64,000 nt of DNA from Mesorhizobium loti. Its GTDB lineage: Bacteria; Pseudomonadota; Alphaproteobacteria; Rhizobiales; Rhizobiaceae. Of this stretch, positions 44,314-53,365 are shown piece by piece. The position numbers and the translations under genes were made by a program. The notes under the pieces are model-generated. The model searched no databases. It was not told the origin of the DNA and worked only from the letters and a program-made list of their open reading frames with translations. The DNA lies in NCBI RefSeq assembly GCF_001510895.1, contig NZ_LPWA01000109.1, forward strand, positions 186,001 to 250,000, in the 5' to 3' direction. Every line of letters begins with the position of its first letter. The first letter of the stretch is position 1.

Positions 44314-46509
44314 TTGATTGTGATCCTTGGGGCAGCACTGACGGCTTTGGGGAGCCGACTCCACCGGGCGAATTCCCGCGCCGAAACGAACCAGAGGCCG
44401 CTCAGCCTCCTCCGTGCGACGGCGCACCGCAGAACGTCGCGCCGTACCCCGCGCCGCCGCACCGTCGTCCGATCGCGCATCCCGGGCGCAATCCTGCTCC
44501 TCCTCGCCCTTGCGCTGGCGGGAGCCGACCTTCTGCTGCGCTTCATCGATTTCGGCAGGATCTCGCAGGCGCGGCCCTGGGGCGATCTCGGGGCCGGCTG
44601 GGGCTATTTTCCCGATCCGCTGGCCTTGCTGGCCGGTTCGGGCACGCTCCCGATTTGGCTGGCTATCGCGACCCTGGCCTTGCTCGTGGCGGTCGCGCGC
44701 TACGCAAGGCGGAAACGGAGGGGCAACTTGCCAGGCGCGTTCGCGAACGCCGGCGCCCAGTCCTCGGTCACGGAAGCGGCGCCCGGTTCGGAACTCGCCG
44801 ACGCATTGCGCTCCTGCAAGGCAGCGTTCGCCGGCGTCGCGCTCTTCAGCGGCGTGAGCAACATCCTCATGCTGACCGGCGCCATGTTCATGTTGCAGGT
44901 CTACGACCGCGTGCTGCCGAGCCGCAGCGTCCCGACCCTGATAGCCATGGCGATGTTGGCCGGCATTTTGTTTGTCGGGCAGGCGCTCATCGACCTGGCG
45001 CGCGGCCGCATCATGACCCGGATCGGCGCCGAGCTGGACGATGCGGTCGGGGGACGCGTCTTCGCCGCGGTTTCAAGGCTGCCCCTGTACGTAGGCCAGC
45101 AGGGCGATGGATTGCAGCCGCAGCGCGATCTCGACAGCATCCGCACATTTCTGTCGAGCGCCGGGCCTAGCACGCTTTTCGATCTTCCGTGGCTTCCCTT
45201 TTATCTGGCGATCATCTGGTGCCTTCATCCGATCCTCGGGATCACCGCCACCTGTGGCGCGATCCTGTTGGTGACGCTGACGGCCGCGACCGAGGTCTTC
45301 ACGCGCAAGCCGATAAGCGCCGCAGCTGCGACTGGCGTGCGGCGCAACAGCCTCGCCGAGGCCGGCCGCCGCAACGCGGAAGTGCTTGCGGCGATGGGCA
45401 TGGGCAAGCGCCTGCACGACCACTGGTGCGAGGCGAGCCGTGAATATCTGGCGCAACAGCAGCGTGTCAGCGATATCGTGGGCGGCTTTGGCAGCTTCGC
45501 CCGCGCCTTGCGGCTGATGCTCCAGTCGGCAATGCTGGGTATGGGTGCCTGGCTGGTGATCGAGGGCGAGGCGACATCGGGGATCATCATCGCCGGCTCC
45601 ATCCTTGCCGGCCGTGCGCTGGCGCCTGTCGATCTCGCCATCGCCCATTGGCGCAACTTCGTGGCGGCACGCCAGAGCTGGGGCAGGCTGAGCAAGTTGC
45701 TCGCCCGGTTGCCGGCGGACGCGCAGCCGATGGCGCTTCCGGTTCCCGGTACGAATTTGACGGTCGAGCGCATCGCGATCGGTGCGCCGGGCGCGCAGCG
45801 GATCATCGTGCAAGGTGTTGAGTTCAGCCTGGACGCCGGTTCGGTGCTCGGCATCATCGGACCAAGCGGCTCCGGTAAATCGAGCCTCGTTCGTGGGCTG
45901 GTCGGCGCGTGGCGACCGCTGGCAGGCCGCATCAAGCTGGATGGCGCCGCACTCGATCAATGGTCGTCGGAACGCCTCGGCCGCTACATAGGCTACCTGC
46001 CCCAGGACGTCGAACTCTTCGCTGGAACGGTTGCCGCCAATATCGCCCGCTTCGATCCCGGACCGGACCCGGAGGCTATTGTCGCCGCCGCCCGCGCGGC
46101 GGGTGTCCATCAGCTGATCATCGGACTTCCCAACGGCTACGAGACGCAGATCGGAGAGGGCGGAACCGCGCTTTCGGCCGGGCAGCGCCAACGCGTTGCC
46201 CTCGCACGCGCGCTCTACCGCGATCCGTTCCTGGTCGTCCTCGACGAGCCCAACTCCAATCTCGACAGCGAAGGCGAAATGGCGCTTGCCGCAGCCATCC
46301 TCGGAATCAAGGCCCGCGGCGGCATCGTGGCGATCGTGGCGCATCGGCCGAACATCCTCAGCACCGTGGATTTCATGCTGATGATGAAAGAGGGACAGAT
46401 GCACATGTTCGGCACCAGGGATTGCGTCCTGTCGAAGCTCCTGCCGATGCCACAAGTCAGTGCCGGAGGCCTGCAACCAGTGCCAAGCGCACCACAATTG
46501 CAGAACTGA
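44314..46509 (+). CDS. prsD: Type I secretion ABC transporter (PrsD/PrtD-like) with extended N-terminus
   Basis: A long ABC exporter of the PrtD/HlyB group. The membrane domain starts at about residue 168 (FAGVALFSGVSNILMLTGAM). The ATPase has Walker A GPSGSGKSS (about 517-525), signature LSAGQRQRVALARAL (about 621-635) and Walker B LVVLDEPNSNLD. The first about 165 residues are an extension with an arginine-rich start and two extra hydrophobic segments (about 57-75 and 112-130), absent from usual PrsD proteins of about 580 residues. The start is TTG 44314 or GTG 44320. With the HlyD gene next it probably exports the repeat proteins at 50536 and 53366. Confidence 0.85.
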   Translation: MIVILGAALTALGSRLHRANSRAETNQRPLSLLRATAHRRTSRRTPRRRTVVRSRIPGAILLLLALALAGADLLLRFIDFGRISQARPWGDLGAGWGYFPDPLALLAGSGTLPIWLAIATLALLVAVARYARRKRRGNLPGAFANAGAQSSVTEAAPGSELADALRSCKAAFAGVALFSGVSNILMLTGAMFMLQVYDRVLPSRSVPTLIAMAMLAGILFVGQALIDLARGRIMTRIGAELDDAVGGRVFAAVSRLPLYVGQQGDGLQPQRDLDSIRTFLSSAGPSTLFDLPWLPFYLAIIWCLHPILGITATCGAILLVTLTAATEVFTRKPISAAAATGVRRNSLAEAGRRNAEVLAAMGMGKRLHDHWCEASREYLAQQQRVSDIVGGFGSFARALRLMLQSAMLGMGAWLVIEGEATSGIIIAGSILAGRALAPVDLAIAHWRNFVAARQSWGRLSKLLARLPADAQPMALPVPGTNLTVERIAIGAPGAQRIIVQGVEFSLDAGSVLGIIGPSGSGKSSLVRGLVGAWRPLAGRIKLDGAALDQWSSERLGRYIGYLPQDVELFAGTVAANIARFDPGPDPEAIVAAARAAGVHQLIIGLPNGYETQIGEGGTALSAGQRQRVALARALYRDPFLVVLDEPNSNLDSEGEMALAAAILGIKARGGIVAIVAHRPNILSTVDFMLMMKEGQMHMFGTRDCVLSKLLPMPQVSAGGLQPVPSAPQLQN

Positions 46510-46540
46510 GCACAGAACTCGGGCAAGCAAGGCAACGGAC

Positions 46541-47845
46541 TTGAAGCGGCCTACTTCCAACCGGCGTTCCATTCGCCGCAACCTTTTGGGCGGGACAACC
46601 GTCGCCGCACTGCTGGTCGGCGGAGCCGGAGTCTGGGCCGGAACCGCAGACATTTCCGGAGCCGTCATTTCGCGTGGCGCGGTGGTGGTCGAGACCAGCG
46701 AGAAGAAGGTGCAGCACCCGACCGGCGGCGTTGTCGGCAAGATATTTGCGCGCGATGGCGACCGTGTCCGCGCCGGAGACATTTTGGTCCAGCTCAGCGA
46801 CACCATTCCGCGCGCCAGCCTGGCTTACGTGACCAAGAACCTGGACGAGCTTTATGCACGAAAGTCCAGGCTCGAAGCCGAGCGTGACGGCAGTGAGCGG
46901 ATTGTGCTTGCTCCCGAGCTTGCCGCGCGAATGAACGAGCCCGAGATTGCAGCCACGGTGGCCAGCGAGCAACGTCTGTTCGATCTTCGCCGGGTCGAGG
47001 TGTCCGGCAACAAGGCACGCTTGCGCGAACGCATCGAGCAACTCGGAAAGCAGATCGAAGGCAACTCGGCTCAGGAATCGGCAAAGGCCAAGGAGATCGA
47101 GCTGATCAACGACGAGCTCGTCGACATCCGCAGCCTCGTCGAAATGAAGCTCACCCTCAAGTCGAAGCTGACCGAATATGAACGCGAGGCGACACGCATC
47201 GAGGGCGAACGGGCACAACTTGTCGCGAGCATGGCGCAGGCCAAGGGGGCCGTCGCCGAAGTCGAGCTGCAGATCCTGCAGTTGGACAAGCAGTTCTCCA
47301 GCGAGACCGGGAGCGAACTACGCGACGTCGAAGCCAAGATCGCCGAGTTCGAGGAGAAAAAAGTCGCCGCCGAGGACCAGCTGTCGCGCATCGACATTCG
47401 CGCCCCCTCCAGCGGCACGGTCCATCAATCTTCGATCCATACCGTGGGCGGCGTGATCGGCGCAGGGGAGCCGATCATGCTGATCGTGCCCGACACCGAC
47501 ACGCTCACGGTCGAGGTGAAGGCCGCTCCGCAGGACATCGACCAGCTCTCGATCGGCCAACGCGCCCTTCTTCGCTTCACGGCCTTCAACGTCCGCACCA
47601 CGCCCGAAACCGAAGGTGTGGTCTCCATGATCTCGGCCGATGTGACGCACGATCAGCGCACCAATGAAGTTTACTACGAGGTGCGCATCACCCCCGACCT
47701 GAAGGACTTGAAGAAGCTCGGTTCTGTCTCGCTCATTCCCGGCATGCCGGTGGAAGCGTTTATTCGGACCGGTGACCGCAAGGTGTTCTCCTACCTGATG
47801 AAGCCTTTGACGGACCAGATGATGCGCGCGTTCAGGGACCAGTAG
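46541..47845 (+). CDS. prsE: HlyD-family type I secretion adaptor (PrsE-like)
   Basis: A 434-residue membrane-fusion protein. One N-terminal transmembrane helix (LLGGTTVAALLVGGAGVWAG, about 16-35) is followed by a biotinyl-lipoyl half (VQHPTGGVVGKIFARDGDRV), a long coiled coil (about 105-285), the second lipoyl half (IDIRAPSSGTVHQSSIHTVG) and the HlyD C-terminal beta domain. TTG 46541, preceded by AAGG, is chosen because it puts the helix near the start; a GTG at 46460 is in frame but overlaps the ABC gene. It bridges the ABC exporter and a TolC-type outer-membrane channel, which is not in the window. Confidence 0.88.
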   Translation: MKRPTSNRRSIRRNLLGGTTVAALLVGGAGVWAGTADISGAVISRGAVVVETSEKKVQHPTGGVVGKIFARDGDRVRAGDILVQLSDTIPRASLAYVTKNLDELYARKSRLEAERDGSERIVLAPELAARMNEPEIAATVASEQRLFDLRRVEVSGNKARLRERIEQLGKQIEGNSAQESAKAKEIELINDELVDIRSLVEMKLTLKSKLTEYEREATRIEGERAQLVASMAQAKGAVAEVELQILQLDKQFSSETGSELRDVEAKIAEFEEKKVAAEDQLSRIDIRAPSSGTVHQSSIHTVGGVIGAGEPIMLIVPDTDTLTVEVKAAPQDIDQLSIGQRALLRFTAFNVRTTPETEGVVSMISADVTHDQRTNEVYYEVRITPDLKDLKKLGSVSLIPGMPVEAFIRTGDRKVFSYLMKPLTDQMMRAFRDQ

Positions 47846-47906
47846 CGGCGCAGCTTGTCGTGCGGATCGCGCAATCCTGATTCACCTTTAGCGACGGAGA
47901 CTCGTC

Positions 47907-48785
47907 ATGACGACGACAGAGCTGAAACCTCCGATTTTTCTGATTGGCAACTATCGGTCGGGCACCACCATTGCGCAGAAATTGATTGGGCTGCACCCCG
48001 ATATCGTTACCTGGTACGAGCCAAAGACGGTGTGGCTTTATGCCGATCCGGCGCGGCGTCATGACGAATTTGGCGAAATCGATGCCACGGAAAAGGTCGC
48101 TCGTTACATTCGCGGCCGGTTCCTCGAATATCAGTCGCGGCACGGCGGCCGGCAGATCATGGAAAACACGCCTGCCAATGTCTTGCGCGTGCCGTTTGTC
48201 CACGAAATATTTCCTGAAGCCATATTCTTATATATTACGAGAAATCCATTCTCATACATAAGCTCTATGGAGCTCAAGTGGCAGAGAGCCAAATCATTCA
48301 AGGGGATTCTACGGCTCCTGAAAATGACGCCTGTCACTCAGATTCATTACTATGCCGTTGATCTTGCAAAACAAATCATTTCGAAAAGAATATTAAGGAG
48401 AAAATACACATCTATCTTTGGCCCTCGCTACAACGGCATAGATCGGGACTTGAAGGAGCAAGAAAAATTGACGGTGATCGCGCGCCAATGGGCGCGCGGC
48501 AATCGGAAGGCTCGAGAAGATCTCGCCAGGCTGGGCAACAGCCGCGTGCTGTCGTTTCGCTATGAGGATCTGATCCAGGATCCCGAGCTGGTCTTGCGGC
48601 GCATCTTTGACCATTGCGGGCTGAACTGCACCGACGACATCGTTCGCACGGCCAAGGAGATGATCGATCCCGGCCGCCAGCAGAAATGGCTGCGCCTCGA
48701 CCGGAAGGAACTGACGGCGATCATTCCGGAGGTCCGGGATGAGATGGAGTTCTACCGCTACGAAATCCCTTCGCTGCTCCGGTAG
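47907..48785 (+). CDS. Sulfotransferase-family protein
   Basis: A 292-residue protein with the PAPS-binding loop FLIGNYRSGTT (about 11-21) and the 3'-phosphate region IFLYITRNPFSYISS (about 105-119). It also has FRYEDLIQDPE, as in Sulfotransfer_3-type proteins. It would transfer sulfate from PAPS to a sugar or other acceptor. Bases about 48220-48420 are clearly more AT-rich than their surroundings, which suggests a foreign origin for this gene. No PAPS-synthesis genes are seen here. The acceptor is most likely the surface polysaccharide, but it could also be a secreted protein or peptide. Confidence 0.82.
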   Translation: MTTTELKPPIFLIGNYRSGTTIAQKLIGLHPDIVTWYEPKTVWLYADPARRHDEFGEIDATEKVARYIRGRFLEYQSRHGGRQIMENTPANVLRVPFVHEIFPEAIFLYITRNPFSYISSMELKWQRAKSFKGILRLLKMTPVTQIHYYAVDLAKQIISKRILRRKYTSIFGPRYNGIDRDLKEQEKLTVIARQWARGNRKAREDLARLGNSRVLSFRYEDLIQDPELVLRRIFDHCGLNCTDDIVRTAKEMIDPGRQQKWLRLDRKELTAIIPEVRDEMEFYRYEIPSLLR

Positions 48786-48894
48786 GCATGGCGCGGCAGG
48801 CAGGAACCGAGGTCATCATGGCCGATGTGATCGCGACATCGCTCAGATGCGTTGACGCGATGGCAGCCGGTCGGCCGAGTGAGTGGAGAGAGGC

Positions 48895-50398
48895 GTGAAC
48901 AACGATCGGCGCGGACTGGCGAAACACAGCGTCGTGGGCATGTTCTGGACGGCCCTGTCGATGGGCGCCCTCGCCGTCGCGGAGCTTGTCGCCCTCCTCA
49001 TCCTGGCCCGGCTGCTCTCGCCCAATGAGTTCGGCCTTTACTCCGCAGCCTGATCGTCATCAAATTTTCAGCCATCTTCCAGGGACTTGGAATAACCCCC
49101 GCGATCGTGCAGCGACCCGCGCTGGAGGAGCGGCATCTTCGGGTCGGACACACCTTGTCGTGCGTGCTCGGGGTCGCCGTGTCCGCGCTGGTTTGGGCGA
49201 TGGCGCCAGCCATTGCGGCCTGCTTCGGCTTTCTGACCTCGCTCCGGTCGTGCGTGCGATCTGCTTCGTGTTTCTTTTCCAAGGGGCCTCCATGGTGTCT
49301 TTGGCCGCGGCCCAGCGCGCGCTGCGGTTCCGCTGGCTGGCCCTCGTCGACGCCTGCGCGTTTGCCGCCGGCTACGTCGTTGCCGGTCCAATTCTGGCTT
49401 GGCTCGGCTTCGGCATATGGGCGCTTGTCGGCGCGCTCCTGATCCAGCAGTTCCTCCGCATGATCGTGCTGCTTGTCGGCCAAAGGCATCCGATGCGGCC
49501 TTTGCTGGAGCGGCGCGCTATCGCTGAACTGCTCTATTTCGGCAGCGGCTTTACCATTGCCCGGGTGTGCAATTACCTCGCCACCCAGGCGGACAGGCTG
49601 GTCGTGGGCCGCTGGCTCGGCGCCGATGCGCTTGGCCTGTACGGCCTGTCGTCGCAGCTCATGACGACGCCTGCGGTCATCGTCGGCCAGGTTCTCGATC
49701 GCGTGCTGTTCCCGACGATGGCGCTGGTCCAGGAACAGCCCGCGCGGCTTGCTCGCGCCTATCGCAGCGCGGTCGCTGGCTGCGCCCTGCTTGTCCTGCC
49801 GGCCAGCGTGGTCGTGGCTATCGTGGCGCCCGAGTTGGTTCTGGTGATCCTCGGGAAGGGATGGCAAGGCGCTGTAGCCCCGCTCCAGATCCTGGCGTTC
49901 AGCATGCTGTTCCGCACGAGCTACAAGCTTAGCGATTCCGTCTCGCGCGCAACGGGCACCGTCTACGCCCGCGCCTGGCGTCAGGCCGTTTTCACCATCG
50001 GCGTCTTCGTCGGATCCCTCATAGGGCAACTGTGGGGTGTGGAAGGCGTGGCGTTCGGCGTCGGCGCGGCCTTCGGGATCAACTTCTTCCTCATGGCACA
50101 GTTGAGCCTGCGCGTGACCGGAATGACATGGGCGGATTTCTTCCTGGTCCACCTGCCTGGCCTCGCGCTCGCCTGCGTCGTCGGCGCCGGCGTCTGGGCA
50201 TTCGTGGAATGGCTGCGCGACCTCCAGCTATCTCCGCTTCCGTTGCTCATCGATACCGCATTGCTGGCGTCTGCCGGGGGCCTGCTGTTGTGCTGGCTCC
50301 TGCCGTCGCTGTTCCTTGGACGGGACGGGAAATCGCTGCTTCGCTTGCTCGCCGCCGTGACGCCCGCCTGGCCCAGGATGAAGCAGGCAACGGACTGA
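48895..50398 (+). pseudogene. Wzx-type polysaccharide flippase, two frameshifts
   Basis: A polysaccharide-transport membrane protein of about 500 residues split over three frames. Segment one (GTG 48895) reads from MNNDRRGLAKHSVVGMFWT to LARLLSPNEFGLYSAA. Segment two runs from IFQGLGITPAIVQRPALEER to AACFGF, and segment three from VVRAICFVFLFQGASMVSL to the stop at 50398. One missing C at 49049-49050 and another near 49233 restore a continuous frame. More than ten hydrophobic segments are present, as in the MOP superfamily. It would flip the lipid-linked repeat unit to the periplasm. Two one-base losses make sequence error the leading explanation. Confidence 0.82.
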
Positions 50399-50535
50399 TC
50401 AACGGTTGAACTGCACGGCAATCCAGCCATGGATTTCCGGCAAGTTTTGCACAAGCAACATCACACCGCTGAGTTCCGGTCGGGCACGCGGAAATTTCGT
50501 TCTTAGTCTAGGAAAATGCGGAAAGGAGAACGATC

Positions 50536-53166
50536 ATGGCTGAACTCTTCGAAACCCGGGTGGCGACCGCAGGCGACGATGTCGAAGAGAAAGGCTCCGG
50601 TTCGATTTCGACCAACATCAACGACCTGGAGCTGGGTTATGACAGCAGCACCCGCCAGACGGTCGGCATCCGCTTCACCGGCATCGATATTCCGAAAGGC
50701 GCGATCATCACCAGCGCCTACATCCAGTTCCAGGCCAACGAAGTGAAGACCGGCGCAGCCTCGCTGCTGATCCAGGGCGACAACACCGACGATGCCAGCC
50801 CGTTCACCACCGCCAGCTTCAACGTGTCCTCCCTTCCCAGGACCACTGCGTCCACAGCCTGGACGCCGGATCCGTGGACAACGGTAGGCGAACACGGCCT
50901 GGCCGAGCGCACGCCGGACCTCTCGGCGATCGTTCAGGAGATCGTCAACCGCTCGGGCTGGGCTGCGCTCAACGACATGGCGTTCCTGATCACCGGCACC
51001 GGCACCCGCACGGCCGATTCATACGAGTATAATCCCGCCAGCGCGCCGCTGCTGCACATCGAATATCTGCTGCCCGGTCCGGCCGGCAATCCGGTGGCTT
51101 TCAACACGCCTGCCGATGCCGATCCCACCGCCAATCAGATCGCCGAGCTCGCCGCGGCTGGTGCCCCAACCGGAATTACCGCTTCGGCCACGGATCCCGA
51201 TGCCGGATCGAGCGTCACCTACAGCCTCAACGATGCGCGTTTCGCCATCGATGCCAACACTGGCGTCATCACCCGCTCGGCTATCGGCACGCTCGACTTC
51301 GAGACCCAGGCGTCGATCAACCTGACGGTGACGGCAACCTCCTCCGACGGCAGCACCGCCAACAAGAGCTTCACTCTCGCCGTCCTCGACAGCCCAGAGC
51401 CGATCGCATTCAACGCTCCGCCCGATGCCAACAGCGCGGCCAACCAGATTGCCCAGAATGCCGCCGCCGGCACTGCTGTCGGCATCACCGCCTCGGCCTC
51501 GGATCCCGATGCCGGCTCGACGGTCACCTACACGATCGACGACCAGCGCTTTGCCATCAATTCCAGCACGGGCGTCATCACGCGATCGGCCAACGGCACG
51601 CTCGATGCCCAATCCGAACCGACGGTCAATCTCCACGTGACAGCCACCTCGTCCGATGGCAGCATTGACACCCACACCTTCACCGTAGGCGTCACCGCCA
51701 GCCAGCAGCCGGTGGCCTTCAACACTCCGCCCGACTCAAACCCCAGCGCCAATCAGATCGCCGAGCTCGCAGCAGCCGGTGCTCCGACCGGAATTACCGC
51801 TTCGGCCACGGATCCCGATGCCGGATCGAGCGTCACCTACAGCATCAACGATGCGCGCTTTGCCATTGATTCCAGCACCGGTGTCATCACGCGCTCGGCT
51901 GTCGGCACGCTCGACTTCGAGACCCAGTCGTCCATCAACCTGACGGTGACGGCGACCTCCTCCGACGGCAGCACCGCCAACAAGAGCTTCACCCTCGCCG
52001 TCCTCGACAGCCCGGAACCCGTTGCGTTCAACAATCCGCCAGATGCCAACACTGCCGTCAACCAGATTGCCCAGAATGCCGCCGCGGGCACTGCTGTCGG
52101 CATCACCGCCTCGGCCAAGGATCCCGATGCCGGTTCGACAGTCACCTACACGATCGATGATACGCGCTTTGCCATCAATTCCAGCACGGGCGTCATCACG
52201 CGATCGGCCAACGGCACGCTCGATGCCCAATCCGAACCGTCAATCAATCTACACGTGACGGCGACCTCGTCCGACAGCAGCGTCGCCACTCACACCTTCA
52301 CCGTCGGCGTCACCGCTAGCCAGTTGCCGACATCGGTGACCTTGGCGCATACCATTCTGACGTCGCAGTGGTCGCCGCCAAGTCCCGATCCAACGGATAT
52401 CGTCTATATTTCTCATCTCGGCACGCTGCTGGTTGCCGACAGCGAAGTCGATGAAATGTCCATTTTCACCGGCAAGAATCTCTACCAGATGAATCTGAAC
52501 GGCACCCTGGCGGGTACGCTCACCACCATCAATTTCTCCGATGAGCCGGCCGGGGTCACTTACAATCCGACGAACCACCATCTCTTCTTCGCGGACGACA
52601 CCGGCACGAAGAGCGTCTACGAGTTGAACCCGGGCAAGGACGGCCTCTACAACACGTCCGACGATATCGTGACCTCATTCAGGACGTCCGCGTTCGGCAG
52701 TTCGGATTCGGAGAGTCTTGCCTACGACACAAAGCGCGGAGTGCTCTATCTCGAGGATGGCTCAACCCATAGGATTTACACAATCGCTCCGGGCCAGAAC
52801 GGCAAATTCGACGGCGTCCCAAGCACGGGCGGCGATGATGTCGTGACGAGTTTTTCCGTACAAGCGCTCGGAACCCCTTCCGACGGGGGTATCGCGTATG
52901 ATCCGGTCCACGACCTGCTTTATGTCATCACGTCACGCAACTCGGTGGCAATGGTGACGCCAACCGGGGATCTGCTGGGCACGCTCGATATCTCCGCCGC
53001 CAACGCGAAGAAACCGGCGGGATTGGCGCTGGCGCCGAGCAGCGACGATCCGAGCCACCAAATGAGCCTCTACATCGTCGATCGGGGCGTGGACAACAAC
53101 ACGAACCCGACCGAGAACGACGGCAAGATCTATGAATTCCACCTGAATGATTGGCTGCTCGCCTGA
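50536..53166 (+). CDS. Large secreted repeat protein with cadherin-like repeats and C-terminal propeller-like domain
   Basis: An 876-residue protein without an N-terminal signal peptide, starting at ATG 50536 behind AAAGGAG. Residues about 4-180 form a DNRLRE-like surface module (ETRVATAGDDVEEKGSGSIS, IPKGAIITSAYIQFQANE). Then come four cadherin-like repeats of about 103 residues (about 185-597) in A-B-A-B order, each with ITASATDPDAGSSVTYS- and STGVITRS-type motifs. The last 280 residues have repeating blade-like segments (IVYISHLGTLLVADSE, LFFADDTGTKSVYELN), as in SdiA-regulated or beta-propeller proteins. The hydrophobic end NDWLLA fits a C-terminal type I secretion signal. Its probable exporter is the PrsDE-like pair. 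Confidence 0.8.
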   Translation: MAELFETRVATAGDDVEEKGSGSISTNINDLELGYDSSTRQTVGIRFTGIDIPKGAIITSAYIQFQANEVKTGAASLLIQGDNTDDASPFTTASFNVSSLPRTTASTAWTPDPWTTVGEHGLAERTPDLSAIVQEIVNRSGWAALNDMAFLITGTGTRTADSYEYNPASAPLLHIEYLLPGPAGNPVAFNTPADADPTANQIAELAAAGAPTGITASATDPDAGSSVTYSLNDARFAIDANTGVITRSAIGTLDFETQASINLTVTATSSDGSTANKSFTLAVLDSPEPIAFNAPPDANSAANQIAQNAAAGTAVGITASASDPDAGSTVTYTIDDQRFAINSSTGVITRSANGTLDAQSEPTVNLHVTATSSDGSIDTHTFTVGVTASQQPVAFNTPPDSNPSANQIAELAAAGAPTGITASATDPDAGSSVTYSINDARFAIDSSTGVITRSAVGTLDFETQSSINLTVTATSSDGSTANKSFTLAVLDSPEPVAFNNPPDANTAVNQIAQNAAAGTAVGITASAKDPDAGSTVTYTIDDTRFAINSSTGVITRSANGTLDAQSEPSINLHVTATSSDSSVATHTFTVGVTASQLPTSVTLAHTILTSQWSPPSPDPTDIVYISHLGTLLVADSEVDEMSIFTGKNLYQMNLNGTLAGTLTTINFSDEPAGVTYNPTNHHLFFADDTGTKSVYELNPGKDGLYNTSDDIVTSFRTSAFGSSDSESLAYDTKRGVLYLEDGSTHRIYTIAPGQNGKFDGVPSTGGDDVVTSFSVQALGTPSDGGIAYDPVHDLLYVITSRNSVAMVTPTGDLLGTLDISAANAKKPAGLALAPSSDDPSHQMSLYIVDRGVDNNTNPTENDGKIYEFHLNDWLLA
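51088..52327 (+). repeat. Four tandem ~310-base repeats (A-B-A-B) inside the secreted protein gene
   Basis: Units begin near 51088, 51397, 51704 and 52015. Units one and three resemble each other most closely, as do two and four, so a 620-base pair was probably duplicated as a block. They encode cadherin-like domains and are in frame. Confidence 0.8.
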
Positions 53167-53365
53167 TCCGGCAGACGCAATGCGCATCGATGCCGCCTTG
53201 GCGGCAATTGGCAGACCGCGGGCAAGCCCGGTGCACCGCCAACGCCGATGCGACCCGATCCCTCCGACCTCGACGCCCTCGATCGCTCCCGGCCGGAGCC
53301 GACCATTAGATCCATCCGGACCCATCGAGGCCGAGGTCCGGAAATAGCGGCAACGGAATCCCGAT

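Noticed and set aside
45073..46806. 577-codon minus-strand frame opposite the type I secretion genes
   Set aside because: Composition of a shadow frame; overlaps two well supported genes.
51088..52327. Regular repeats considered as a CRISPR-like array
   Set aside because: Unit length is about 310 bases, in frame and coding for cadherin-like domains.
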